Source of the DNA: Kribbella capetownensis
GTDB taxonomy: Bacteria > Actinomycetota > Actinomycetes > Propionibacteriales > Kribbellaceae
Direction: 5' to 3'
Assembly: GCF_004331485.1 (NCBI RefSeq)
Contig: NZ_SJKD01000002.1
Location: 744,001 to 808,000 of the forward strand
Length of the DNA stretch: 64,000 nucleotides
The first letter of the stretch is position 1, and every line of letters begins with the position of its first letter. Positions 1 through 8,515 of this stretch are shown here, one piece after another. The position numbers and the translations under genes are program-made. Under the pieces are notes generated by a model that saw nothing but the letters and a program-made list of their open reading frames with translations, made no database searches and was not told where the DNA came from.

Positions 1-1587
1 TTCCAGCTTGACCGCGTGGACGCCAGCCTCCTTCATGAACCGGACGGCGGTGTGGAACGCCTGCTCGGGTGAGGCCTGGTACGAACCGAACGGCAGGTCC
101 GCGACGACCAGCGCCCGGTCGACCGCACCTGCGACGGCGCGTGCCAGCGGGATCAGTTCGTCGACGGTGACGCGGAGCGTGGTGTCGTAGCCGAAGACGT
201 TGTTCGCGGCGGAGTCGCCGACCAGCAGCACCGGGATGCCGGCGCGGTCGAAGATCTCGGCGGTGTACTGGTCGTACGCCGTCAGCATCGCCCACTTCTC
301 GCTGCGGTTCTTCATCTCCCGCAGGTGGTGGATGCGGTACCGCCGGGGCCGCTTGCCGGCCTCACCGGTGCCACCGCCATCGGTCGGCTTGTTGTCCGCC
401 GGCGCGACCGGTGCACCGAGCTCGGACGAACCGGCGCTCGCCATGGCCTGTGCCCTGCGGGCAGCGCGGTGCGAACCGGTGTGCTCGTTCGGCACCTGGC
501 TGGGGGCGTCCTGCTGGACGTCCGCCCGCCGCCGCGCGCCGACCTGAGGCTTCGGCTCGTTCATCGGTGTGTTGCTCTCGTACTCCGCACTCGGATCCGA
601 CAGGTACCTGTTGTCCTGCTTGCCACCGGCCTCCTGCTGGTAGCCCTCGATCGACTCCGGCATGTACGCCGTGATGGTCGGGGTGTCCACCGTGAAGTTG
701 CCCGGCGGGGTGGCAGGCGTGCCCGGCCGGGGCTGCTGGCCCTGAGGCAGAGCAGGCTGGGCAGGCGGTGCCGGGGGTGGCGGCGTCGTCGGAGGCTGAC
801 CAGACGGCTGGTGTGAACTGAGCCCGTTGCTCAACCCATTGCTCAGTCCGTTGCTCTGAGCCGGACCGTTCGACGGCGTCGGACCCTGCGTGGGCGCCTG
901 ACCGCTCCAGTTCGCGTTGCTGGTCCCGTTCGAGCTGTGCGGCCCTTGGGGTCGCTGCGTCAGCCCGTTGCCGGTCTGCGGCGGAGCAGGCGGTGCAGGT
1001 GGCGCAGGTGGCCGCTGCTGCGGCTGCGGCTGCTGCCCGGCCGGTGGCTGCGCCTGCCGGTTCGGCGGTACGCCGTTGCTCCCCGGGCCGAACGGGCTCG
1101 GCCGGCCCTGCTGCGGCGGGGGAGTCTGCTGCTGCGGCTGCGCAGGCTGCTGCGGTCGGAACGGGTTCTGCTCCGGGTACGCCGGTTGTCCGTACGACGG
1201 CTCGTCGCTACGGGACTGCTCGCGCTCCCGCTCTCCGTAGTACTCCGGCCGCTGCGGCTGATCGCCGAACTGGCGGCCTTGCGACTGGTCGCCGTACCGC
1301 TGCTGCTGGGGTTGCTGCGCAGGGGGTGGCGGCACCGCGGGCAGGTACGGCGGCTTGGGTACGTATGGCTGCTGGGGCACCGGGCCGCGCTCGTACGACC
1401 TGGGGGCGTTCGGCAGCGACGGCGACGGGTCGAGACCGAGGCCGTTGGCCCGGTCCCGCCAGGAGTCGTTGTCGTAGTCCGAGCGGCGGTGCTCCTCGGT
1501 TGTCCGGTTCTTCGGTCCGGTCCCGTACGGCGACGGCAGCTCCTCGTCCTCGCCCTGGGTACCGGCCGACAGGAAGTTGTCAACCAT
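1..1587 (-). CDS. panB: 3-methyl-2-oxobutanoate hydroxymethyltransferase with long disordered N-terminal extension (partial)
   Basis: Reading runs without a stop from ATG at 1587 off the left window edge (529 codons visible). From about residue 414 it matches ketopantoate hydroxymethyltransferase, the first committed step of pantothenate/CoA synthesis: [36 protein letters not shown] and [19 protein letters not shown] are visible. The first ~410 residues are unlike the family: Pro/Gln/Gly/Asn-rich, with PPQQ runs and an SNGL triplet near 820-860. Third codon positions stay strongly GC-rich throughout, so the extension looks translated. An internal ATG at 564 (MNEPKPQVG) could start a shorter protein, but I see only a weak GAG-type ribosome site there. 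It lies downstream of nadE on the same strand. Confidence 0.85.
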   Translation of the reverse strand, partial: MVDNFLSAGTQGEDEELPSPYGTGPKNRTTEEHRRSDYDNDSWRDRANGLGLDPSPSLPNAPRSYERGPVPQQPYVPKPPYLPAVPPPPAQQPQQQRYGDQSQGRQFGDQPQRPEYYGEREREQSRSDEPSYGQPAYPEQNPFRPQQPAQPQQQTPPPQQGRPSPFGPGSNGVPPNRQAQPPAGQQPQPQQRPPAPPAPPAPPQTGNGLTQRPQGPHSSNGTSNANWSGQAPTQGPTPSNGPAQSNGLSNGLSNGLSSHQPSGQPPTTPPPPAPPAQPALPQGQQPRPGTPATPPGNFTVDTPTITAYMPESIEGYQQEAGGKQDNRYLSDPSAEYESNTPMNEPKPQVGARRRADVQQDAPSQVPNEHTGSHRAARRAQAMASAGSSELGAPVAPADNKPTDGGGTGEAGKRPRRYRIHHLREMKNRSEKWAMLTAYDQYTAEIFDRAGIPVLLVGDSAANNVFGYDTTLRVTVDELIPLARAVAGAVDRALVVADLPFGSYQASPEQAFHTAVRFMKEAGVHAVKLE

Positions 1588-1680
1588 GCCTTCATCGTCC
1601 CACCGTTGCGGAGGGTGAGCGCCACCGGCTGTGCCTGAGTGATCGCTCACACCGTCGCCAGGCGAACCGGACCGGCCGGT

Positions 1681-1699
1681 GGGCTCTTCAGGAGAGCCC
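1681..1699 (-). promoter_or_regulatory. Hairpin between nadE and panB
   Basis: A perfect 7-bp inverted repeat, GGGCTCT-TCAGG-AGAGCCC, lies in the 152-bp gap between the nadE stop and the panB start. Flanking GTGG/CCAC bases extend it with one bulge. No T-run follows on the minus strand, so it may be a processing or attenuation hairpin rather than a terminator. Confidence 0.4.
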
Positions 1700-1739
1700 C
1701 ACGGAGTGTCATTGGATGGGCGGTACCGCCAGGAATCGC

Positions 1740-3512
1740 TCAGTGCTCGGCTGCCTTCCGTGCGTCCTCACGCCATGCATTGGTGATCGGCAACCGGCGG
1801 TCCCGGCCGAAGGCCTTGTGGGTGATCTTCGGGCCCGGTGGGTACTGCCGGCGCTTGTACTCCGCGCGATCGACGAGCTGGATCACCTTGCTGACCAGCT
1901 CGGTCTCGAATCCGGCCGCGACCAGTTCGGCGCTGCCGCGGTCCAGCTCGACGTAGTCGTCCAGCATGTCGTCGAGCAGGTCGTACGGCGGCAGCGAGTC
2001 GGTGTCCTGCTGCCCCGGCCGCAGCTCGGCCGACGGTGGCTTGGCGATCGAGTTCTCCGGGATCGGCGGTTGCTGGCCGCGCGCCTTCGCGTCCGCGTTG
2101 CGCCACTTCGCCAGCCGCCAGACCAGCGTCTTCGGCACGTCCTTCAGCGGGGCGTAGCCGCCGACCGCGTCGCCGTAGATGGTGGAGTAGCCGACGGACA
2201 GCTCGGATTTGTTGCCGCAGGCAAGAACCAGGTGGCCGTCGGCGTTCGACAGACCCATCCAGATCACCGCGCGGACCCGGGCCTGCAGGTTCTCCTCGGC
2301 CAGGCCGGTCAGGCCGAGCGTGTCGATGAACGGCTGCACCATCGGCTGGATCGGCACCACCCGGTAGTTCAGTCCGGTCCGGGCCGCGAGCTCGGCCGCG
2401 TCGTCCTTGGAGTGGTCGCTGGAGTAGACGCTCGGGTTGGAGATGCCGAACACATGCTCGGCGCCGACCGCGTCACACGCGATCGCGGCCACCAGCGACG
2501 AGTCGATTCCACCGGACAGCCCGAGCAGGACGGACTTGAACCCGTTCTTCTGCACGTAGTCCCGCAGTCCGGTGACGATCGCGCCGTACATCTCGGCCTC
2601 GTCGGACAGCCGTGGCGCGACGGCGGCCGCGATCGGGTCGTACTTCGCCAGGGCCTCGTCCTGGATGACCGTGTGGACGATCTCGATGCCCTCGTGGGTG
2701 CCGGCCGGCGTACCCGTCGGGGCGGCTAGCTCGAGGTCGACCACCATGCTGCCCTGCTCGAACTGCGGGGCGCGGGCGAACACCTTGCCCTCGGCATCGG
2801 CGATCAGCGAGTCGCCGTCGAAGACCAGTTCGTCCTGGCCGCCGACGAGGTTCACGTACGCCAGCGGACAACCCGCCTGGCGGGCGCGGCGGCTGACGAG
2901 CGCGCCGCGGACGTCGTCCTTGTTGGCCTCGTACGGCGAGCTGTTGATGACGAGCAGGAGCCCCGCACCAGCGGCCTTGGTGGCAGCGACCGGGCCGCCG
3001 TCCTGCCAGAGGTCCTCACAGATCACCACAGCGACGTCGACGCCGTGGATCCGGACCACCTGCAGCGTGTTGCCGGGAACGAAGTGCCGGAACTCGTCGA
3101 AGACGCCGTAGTTCGGGAGGTGGTGCTTGACCGCGCTCGTGATCACGCGGCCCTGGTGGATCACGGCCGCGGAGTTGGTCGGGGAGCCCTTCGGCCGGCC
3201 GAGCCGGTCGATGCCCATCGCCGTACCGGTCGCGCGGTCGAGGTAGCCGCAGACGACCACGATGTCGCCGAGCTCCTCGTCGGCCAGCCGCCTCGCCAGG
3301 TCCTGGATCCGGGCCTGCGACGCGTCCACGAACGACGCCCTCAGGGCGAGGTCCTCGACCGGGTATCCGGTCAGCGCGAGCTCCGGGAACGCCACGACAT
3401 GCGCACCGCGCTCGGCCGCGTTCCGGGTCCAGGCAACGATCTTCTCAGCATTGCCGTCGACATCACCGACGGTCACATTGAGCTGAGCGAGCGCTACCCG
3501 AAGCTGAGGCAC
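1740..3512 (-). CDS. nadE: Glutamine-dependent NAD(+) synthetase
   Basis: This makes NAD from deamido-NAD using glutamine-derived ammonia. The N-terminal nitrilase-type glutaminase domain shows the Glu-Lys-Cys triad: E44 in [10 protein letters not shown]129 in VKHHLPNYG and C165 in VVICEDLWQ. The C-terminal synthetase domain has the PP-loop [15 protein letters not shown] near residue 350 and the family motif [20 protein letters not shown]. The length of 590 residues is typical of the two-domain enzyme. It starts at ATG 3512 and is followed on the same strand by panB. Confidence 0.95.
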   Translation of the reverse strand: MPQLRVALAQLNVTVGDVDGNAEKIVAWTRNAAERGAHVVAFPELALTGYPVEDLALRASFVDASQARIQDLARRLADEELGDIVVVCGYLDRATGTAMGIDRLGRPKGSPTNSAAVIHQGRVITSAVKHHLPNYGVFDEFRHFVPGNTLQVVRIHGVDVAVVICEDLWQDGGPVAATKAAGAGLLLVINSSPYEANKDDVRGALVSRRARQAGCPLAYVNLVGGQDELVFDGDSLIADAEGKVFARAPQFEQGSMVVDLELAAPTGTPAGTHEGIEIVHTVIQDEALAKYDPIAAAVAPRLSDEAEMYGAIVTGLRDYVQKNGFKSVLLGLSGGIDSSLVAAIACDAVGAEHVFGISNPSVYSSDHSKDDAAELAARTGLNYRVVPIQPMVQPFIDTLGLTGLAEENLQARVRAVIWMGLSNADGHLVLACGNKSELSVGYSTIYGDAVGGYAPLKDVPKTLVWRLAKWRNADAKARGQQPPIPENSIAKPPSAELRPGQQDTDSLPPYDLLDDMLDDYVELDRGSAELVAAGFETELVSKVIQLVDRAEYKRRQYPPGPKITHKAFGRDRRLPITNAWREDARKAAEH

Positions 3513-3528
3513 GAGAGCACATTACTGG

Positions 3529-4062
3529 TTACCGCGGCTCTTGGGAGAGTCCGCTGTACTCCCGGACCAGCCGGAGGTTGTGCGCGAGCGGATCCATCGC
3601 GTCCACGGTGAGGTGCTCGCGCGTCAGTCCCGGGTACTCGACCCGCATCCGATCCACGTGATTCCACCCGACCTCGTGCCATCCGGGAATCCCACGCCGC
3701 CGCCCCTCCAACCGGAGCCGGTGCTCGGCTTCGTCCGTACAAACGCACTCGATCAACCGCAGCCGTGCGTCGTACTCCGTTGCCAGCTTGCCCCATCGGT
3801 CAGCCACTGAGTCGTCAATCAGACAGTCGAAAATCGCCGACTGCTCGAACATCAGTTGCCGGCGGACCAACGTCTCCAGCAGGTCGTAGTACATCGCCAG
3901 GAACGCCGGCCGGCTCAGTCCGCCGAGAACGCCGTGCGGTTTGAGCGCCCCGAGCAACCAGTCACCGGCGAAGACCGGAGTACCTGCTTCGACAGCAACT
4001 GCCTCGGCCAACGTCGACTTCCCAGTCCCCGGCAAACCGGTAAACACGACGACCTGCTTCAT
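3529..4062 (-). CDS. P-loop kinase/ATPase, AAA family
   Basis: A 177-residue single-domain protein that starts directly with a Walker A loop (VVFTGLPGTGKSTLAEAVA), followed by a D/W/R-rich middle and a LEGRRRGIPGWHEVGW lid-like segment. This is the layout of small nucleoside or metabolite kinases (zeta-toxin/chloramphenicol-kinase-like AAA_33 proteins). The substrate cannot be read from sequence. Its ATG overlaps the stop of the upstream GNAT gene by 4 bp (ATGA), so the two are probably translationally coupled. It ends 17 bp before the nadE start on the same strand. Confidence 0.75.
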   Translation of the reverse strand: MKQVVVFTGLPGTGKSTLAEAVAVEAGTPVFAGDWLLGALKPHGVLGGLSRPAFLAMYYDLLETLVRRQLMFEQSAIFDCLIDDSVADRWGKLATEYDARLRLIECVCTDEAEHRLRLEGRRRGIPGWHEVGWNHVDRMRVEYPGLTREHLTVDAMDPLAHNLRLVREYSGLSQEPR

Positions 4063-4715
4063 CCCCCCGACAGTAACCCCGTCCGCCCAACAACCAGGTC
4101 AGCGACCGGCGACCAGTTGAGGGATTCGTAGAGCGGGAGGCCTTCGGCGGAGGCAGAGAGGAGACCTGTGGTCGCGCCTTGATCGAGAGCTGCGTCGGCC
4201 AGGGCGGTCATCACGGCATGGGCCAGACCGCGGCGGCGGTGCGGCGGCGCGGTGTAGATGACGTCGGCAACCGCGTCGGCTCCGAGGACCGACATCCGTC
4301 CGCTCGCGGCGGTCTTTCCATCAGTGCGCAGTTCGACGTCGATCAGGCCAGGCATCGCACTCACTTCGAGCTCGTACGACCCGGGCACCTGACTCGCTGG
4401 CTGATCCGACAAGGAGATTGTCAACAATCGCTCGGTCCGGATGAGCTCGAGCGGATGCAGTACGGCGGCCACGCGCGAGGGCGACGTCGTGGTGATCTTG
4501 AGCCAAGAGCTGCCGGCCGGGTTGGCGTCTGTGTGGGCCATCCGGGCGGCTGTGGTGGCGTGCTGTTCGGTGGTGAGGTATTCGACTCGGCGATCCGGCT
4601 CGCCGATGCGGACAACGATGACGCCGTCGACCTCGGCGTAGTCGGTCCACTCCCGCGCCTGCGACCAGCCGCGTTGCCAGCGACGGAGTACGTCGTCGTC
4701 GTACATGCGCCTCAT
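4059..4715 (-). CDS. GNAT family N-acetyltransferase
   Basis: The C-terminal part carries the acetyl-CoA-binding GNAT core: DVIYTAPPHRRRGLAHAVMTALADAALDQGA, then a LLSASAEGLPLYESLNW ending, as in GNAT enzymes whose last strands read LY.SLGF. The N-terminal ~90 residues form a substrate-side domain of unknown specificity. I place the start at the ATG at 4715 (MRRMYDDD). An in-frame start at 4784 would overlap the divergent DUF418 gene, and the extra residues look non-conserved. It is coupled by a 4-bp overlap to the P-loop kinase downstream. Confidence 0.75.
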   Translation of the reverse strand: MRRMYDDDVLRRWQRGWSQAREWTDYAEVDGVIVVRIGEPDRRVEYLTTEQHATTAARMAHTDANPAGSSWLKITTTSPSRVAAVLHPLELIRTERLLTISLSDQPASQVPGSYELEVSAMPGLIDVELRTDGKTAASGRMSVLGADAVADVIYTAPPHRRRGLAHAVMTALADAALDQGATTGLLSASAEGLPLYESLNWSPVADLVVGRTGLLSGG

Positions 4716-4795
4716 CAAACAGCGACCAAGGTTCAGTAGGTCGGGACTTTGGGTGGATGGTGGGGGTGCTTCGGGGCGGTTCACTCGGAGGTGTG

Positions 4796-5980
4796 GTGAA
4801 ACGAGGTGGGCCGATCGGGGTGGGGGAGCGGGCGTTGGGGCCTGATCTTGCGCGGGGGTTCATGTTGTTGTTCATCGCGCTGGCGAACTCGCATTACTTC
4901 GTTGATGGGACACGCGTGTTCGGTGGGTTCCCGATGGACGGCTCGTGGGTCGACCGCGTGGTGGGGATGGTGTTGTCGACCTTCGTCGACGGCCGGGCGT
5001 TCCCGATGTTCGGGGTCCTGTTCGGGTACGGCGTCGCGCAGATCGTCCGGCGGCAACGGGAAGCCGGCAAGGAATGGTGGCCGATCCGGAAGTTGCTGTG
5101 GCGCCGGAGTCTCGTCCTGATCGTGCTCGGCTTCGTGCACGCGATGTTGCTCTACGTCGGCGACATCCTCGCGGCGTACGGCGTACTCCTCTTCCTCGGC
5201 GTCTGGGCGCTGCGCTGGAAGGATCGCTGGCTGTTGATCGCCGCGGCTCTGGTCTTTGTCCTGACCGCGTTGCCGAGTGACGACTCGCTGGCGACCGCGT
5301 CCGATGCCACCGATCCCTCGATGCTTCCGCCGGACTTCCTAGGGCAGTTCGGCGACCGGATCGTCGTGCAGCCGTTCATCGCCTTGCTCGGCTGGATCGG
5401 GTTCATCACGCCGTTCCTGGTCGGTCTGTGGGCCGGCCGCCGGCGCATCCTCGAACGGCCGACCGAGCACCTCACCCTGCTGCGTACGACGGCAGTCGCC
5501 GGCCTCACCGTCGCAGTCCTCGGCGCCCTCCCGGTGTCGCTTGTGGTCGGCGGCGTGATCGATCAGCCGAGCGACGACGTACTCACCCGGCTCGGCCCAC
5601 TGCACGACGCATCCGGCGTCCTCGGCGGTTTCGGGTATGCCGCTCTGATCGTCCTGGTCGCGCTCATGCTGCGTGATCGCCAGGGCCGGATCACCCTGGC
5701 GATCGCCGCCGTCGGCCAGCGGTCGCTGACCTGCAATCTGTCTCAGTCAGTCGTGTGGGCCGTGGTCTTCACGCCGTACCTGCTCGACCTGTCTCGCACG
5801 CTCTCCACCAAAACGACAGCACTGCTCGCTGTCGCGACCTGGCTGGCGACCGTGCGGATGGCCGACAGAATGCGGCGCGCCAACTACCGCGGTCCGTTCG
5901 AGATCCTGATCCGCAGGGTCACGTATCAGCCGAAGAGGACCGCAGCCACCCGATCGCGGAGTTCGGGCAGCCTCGCATAG
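4796..5980 (+). CDS. DUF418 family integral membrane protein
   Basis: A multi-pass membrane protein of about 394 residues. The N-terminal GERALGPDLARGFMLLFIALAN corresponds to the (L)D.LRGfALlGIl start of DUF418/YeiB-type proteins. The middle has FPMFGVLFGYGVAQIVRR and the C-terminus has AVGQRSLTCNLSQSVVW, matching the G..SLT.Y..QS motif of the domain. Function is unproven in the family, which has been linked to transport. I use the GTG at 4796 because GGAG (4787-4790) precedes it at good spacing; an ATG at 4757 is also in frame. Its end overlaps the convergent amidase by 55 bp. Confidence 0.8.
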   Translation: MKRGGPIGVGERALGPDLARGFMLLFIALANSHYFVDGTRVFGGFPMDGSWVDRVVGMVLSTFVDGRAFPMFGVLFGYGVAQIVRRQREAGKEWWPIRKLLWRRSLVLIVLGFVHAMLLYVGDILAAYGVLLFLGVWALRWKDRWLLIAAALVFVLTALPSDDSLATASDATDPSMLPPDFLGQFGDRIVVQPFIALLGWIGFITPFLVGLWAGRRRILERPTEHLTLLRTTAVAGLTVAVLGALPVSLVVGGVIDQPSDDVLTRLGPLHDASGVLGGFGYAALIVLVALMLRDRQGRITLAIAAVGQRSLTCNLSQSVVWAVVFTPYLLDLSRTLSTKTTALLAVATWLATVRMADRMRRANYRGPFEILIRRVTYQPKRTAATRSRSSGSLA

Positions 5981-6597
5981 AACACGTCACCCGGGCATTG
6001 GGTCGAGTTGTAATCCCGGTGCCCCACGATCGCGCTGTGCGGGTCGAGGCCGTACGTTGTGCACAGCCAGGCGCAGGTCAGCACGGACATGTCGAACAGC
6101 GCGGTCGGCACGTTCTCGCTGACATAGATGCCTTCGTGCTCGATGCCGATCGTGTGGCTGTTCTGGTTGGCGGTCTGGGCGCCGAGGACGTTCTGCCCGT
6201 TCCGGATCGAGGACAGCGACTTGCTGCGGCCCTCCATCAGATAGCCGCCGCGGCTGATCGTGAGCTGCTGGCCGGAGTCGATCCAGCCGTTGGTGTCCAT
6301 GTGCAGGTCCTGGATCCAGTGCGACTGCGCGTACGCCGCCGCCAGCGAGTAGTCGGTGACGTTCGGGCTGGCGCTGTGGTGGATCACGATGTGGTCCGGC
6401 GCGCCGATCACCTGGGTGGCGGCCTTGGGCGGGCGCGCAGACCATTCGGTGCGCGTGTAGCAGCGCGGCGCGGGGGCGGCGTGCGCTGCCGTGGTCGAGA
6501 CGGCGATGCCGCCGATCAGCACGCTTCCGGCGGCAGCGCCGCGCAGGAGAGTGCGCCGGGACATCCGGGCAGGTTGGAAGTTTTCTGGGGCGGTCAT
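5926..6597 (-). CDS. Tat-exported N-acetylmuramoyl-L-alanine amidase (Amidase_2/PGRP)
   Basis: A predicted secreted peptidoglycan amidase of 223 residues. It begins with a twin-arginine signal (MSRRTLLRGAAAGSVLIGG, AHA-A cleavage near residue 41). The zinc ligands of type 2 amidases are present: HH at 73-74 in IVIHHSAS, H193 in VGHRDYN and C201 in TQCPGD. GIEHEGIY is the typical PGRP strand. It probably cleaves the stem peptide from muramic acid during wall turnover. It faces away from the membrane protein pair starting at 6646 and overlaps the DUF418 gene tail to tail. Confidence 0.88.
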   Translation of the reverse strand: MTAPENFQPARMSRRTLLRGAAAGSVLIGGIAVSTTAAHAAPAPRCYTRTEWSARPPKAATQVIGAPDHIVIHHSASPNVTDYSLAAAYAQSHWIQDLHMDTNGWIDSGQQLTISRGGYLMEGRSKSLSSIRNGQNVLGAQTANQNSHTIGIEHEGIYVSENVPTALFDMSVLTCAWLCTTYGLDPHSAIVGHRDYNSTQCPGDVFYARLPELRDRVAAVLFG

Positions 6598-6645
6598 ACT
6601 CTGGAAAATTCCCTACCAACGAGCCGCCGAAACCGGTCTGGTCTA

Positions 6646-7128
6646 ATGACGGTCGTGACTGATGGGCAGGAGCGGGCGGGGGACGTCCGGCTGGGGCGGG
6701 TCGGCAGGGGCGTACGGGTGGCCGTCGCCCTGGTCGGGATCGGCCTGCTGATCAACGGGTCGGTGCGCGCCAGCGACGATGCGTGGCCGTTCGGCCCGAT
6801 GTCGCAGTACGCGATGTCGGTGCCCGACGACGCCTCCATCACCTACACCCGGATCAGCGCGCAGACCGACGCCGGTACGACGGTCGACGTGCCGCTGAAC
6901 ATCGAGGGTGCCGGCGTCGCGCGGGCCGAGATCGAGGCGCGGACCGGCGAGATCGTCAAGGACCCGTCGCTGCTGCAACAGGTCGCGGACGGGTGGGCGA
7001 AGAAGCACCCGGACAAGCCGAAGTACGTGAAGCTCGAGTTGATCCGCGACACCACCCAGCTGGTCAAGGGCCGCGTCGTCGGACCGCCGACGCCGGCGGT
7101 CCTGGCCACCTGGGAGGTGCGCCGATGA
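6646..7128 (+). CDS. Membrane-anchored hypothetical protein paired with HTTM-like protein
   Basis: A 160-residue protein with one membrane segment near the N-terminus (VAVALVGIGLLINGSV), followed by an extracytoplasmic domain starting DDAWPFGPMSQYAMSVPDD and ending LATWEVRR. No enzyme motif is recognised. The start may be ATG 6646 or GTG 6655, and no clear ribosome site distinguishes them. It overlaps the next gene by 4 bp (ATGA), which implies a shared function with that HTTM-like membrane protein. Confidence 0.65.
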   Translation: MTVVTDGQERAGDVRLGRVGRGVRVAVALVGIGLLINGSVRASDDAWPFGPMSQYAMSVPDDASITYTRISAQTDAGTTVDVPLNIEGAGVARAEIEARTGEIVKDPSLLQQVADGWAKKHPDKPKYVKLELIRDTTQLVKGRVVGPPTPAVLATWEVRR

Positions 7129-8057
7129 GCGCCCGCACCGTGGCCACCCGCGCCGCGAACTGGTTCACCCCGGCCATCGCGTTCGCCCGGATCGCGTGGT
7201 TGCGGACCGTCCTCTATCTGTTCGTCATCGTGGACATGCACGCCTTCGTCCGCGACACCCGGCTGAAGGGCGAGCATCCCGGCCTCTACCAGCCGTTGCT
7301 CTTGGCCCGCATGTTCGACCTCCCCAAGCCCACGGTCTTCAACACGACCGCCTTGTACGTCGTCCTGATCGCGGCCTGCCTGGTCGGCGCGTCGAACTAC
7401 TTCCCGCGGATCGCCGGCTGGATCGTGGCGCCGGCGTTCACGTGGTGGGTGCTGATCGGCATGAGCGACGGGAAGGTCGACCACGACCACCTCGCGCTGG
7501 TGATCGCGTTGTGGGTCCTTCCAACTGTGAAGGCCGGGCGTCGCGGACGCGCGTCGTACAACGATCAAGCCCGGTCGGAGTCGGCCGGTTGGGTGATCCG
7601 GTGCGTGCAGATCTGCGTGATCGCGACGTACTTCCTGTCCGCGATAGCGAAACTGCGGAGTGCCGGATGGGCGCTGACCTGGCCGGGGAGCGCCGTACTG
7701 ACGTGGGCGATCGTACGGCGGCCGCACCCGGTCGGGGAGTGGCTGCTGCACCATCCGTGGATGCTGCACGTGATGCAGTGGGTCGGGATCACCGCGGAGT
7801 TCCTGTCGCCGGTGATCCTGTGGCTCAAGGGCCGGTGGCAGTTGTTCGGGGCCTTGTTCTTCCTCGGGTTCCACGCGGCGAACACCGCGATCCTGCTGAT
7901 CCACTTCCTGCCGACCGTGGTCTGCTGGCTGGCGTTCGCGCCGATGGAGCGGATCGTGCCGTGGTTCCAGCGGCGGCGGGCCTCAGACAGCGACGCCGGA
8001 GAGGCCGAAGACCAGGCCGAACACGGCCGGGAGGCCAAGGAGCAGGCCGGCGCGTAG
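7125..8057 (+). CDS. HTTM-like multi-pass membrane protein
   Basis: 310 residues with several hydrophobic segments (VLYLFVIVDMHAF, ALYVVLIAACLVG, QICVIATYFLSAIAKL, LFGALFFLGFHAANTAILLIHFLPTVVCWLAF). The YFLSAIAKLRSAGWAL and GFHAANTAIL patterns resemble the membrane region of vitamin-K-dependent gamma-carboxylase-like HTTM proteins. Bacterial HTTM proteins have no agreed function, so this is a fold-level guess. It is translationally coupled to the preceding anchored protein. Its charged C-terminal tail (SDSDAGEAEDQAEHGREAKEQ) is encoded where it overlaps the convergent gene by 75 bp. Confidence 0.65.
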   Translation: MSARTVATRAANWFTPAIAFARIAWLRTVLYLFVIVDMHAFVRDTRLKGEHPGLYQPLLLARMFDLPKPTVFNTTALYVVLIAACLVGASNYFPRIAGWIVAPAFTWWVLIGMSDGKVDHDHLALVIALWVLPTVKAGRRGRASYNDQARSESAGWVIRCVQICVIATYFLSAIAKLRSAGWALTWPGSAVLTWAIVRRPHPVGEWLLHHPWMLHVMQWVGITAEFLSPVILWLKGRWQLFGALFFLGFHAANTAILLIHFLPTVVCWLAFAPMERIVPWFQRRRASDSDAGEAEDQAEHGREAKEQAGA

Positions 8058-8447
8058 CCGGAAGCGGCGGCCGCCGGGGCCGGGCGTCCGGACGACCCGG
8101 GACAGCACCGCTCCGGCGTACCCGAAGACCAGGGCGGCGAGCAGGATCTCCTTGGTCGGCAGGTCGTCGGCGTTGTGGTGGGTGAGCCCGAGCGTGACCA
8201 GGCCCGGGCAGCAGAACGCGAACATGCCGAATCCGAGCTCCGGGACAGGTAGCCAGCGCCGCCCGAGGACATCCTGCTCGGCAGTGCGCTTCCGGCGGAT
8301 CGTCTGGACGAATCGCGCCGTACTGAGCAGCAGGTCGCTGGCGCAGAGCGCCGCTGCCACGATCAACGCCACCTGGTAGCCGGCACCGAAGATCGTTTGC
8401 ACGACAGACACGGTAGGCCCTGGCGCTGCCGATGTCCCCGGCAGCAC
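7983..8447 (-). CDS. Hypothetical membrane protein (about four helices)
   Basis: 154 residues with hydrophobic stretches at YQVALIVAAALCASDLLL, LGFGMFAFCCPGLVTLGL, EILLAALVFGYAGAVLSRV and AGLLLGLPAVFGLVFGLSGV, each separated by basic loops. I recognise no family. The start codon is GTG at 8447; a second GTG a dozen codons later (VSVVQTIFGAG) is an alternative. Its end lies within the 3-prime end of the HTTM-like gene. It is divergent from glnA2. Confidence 0.55.
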   Translation of the reverse strand: MLPGTSAAPGPTVSVVQTIFGAGYQVALIVAAALCASDLLLSTARFVQTIRRKRTAEQDVLGRRWLPVPELGFGMFAFCCPGLVTLGLTHHNADDLPTKEILLAALVFGYAGAVLSRVVRTPGPGGRRFRLRAGLLLGLPAVFGLVFGLSGVAV

Positions 8448-8515
8448 GTAACGTCTGCTTAACAGAGCCGGGGCACACTGTGTGAGAACCGACCGATGCC
8501 GTGAGAGGTGGACCG

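Noticed and set aside
800..870. Short direct repeats around CCGTTGCTC that look array-like
   Set aside because: They encode the SNGL repeat of the disordered PanB extension. Units are 12 bp with no spacers, so they are not a CRISPR array.
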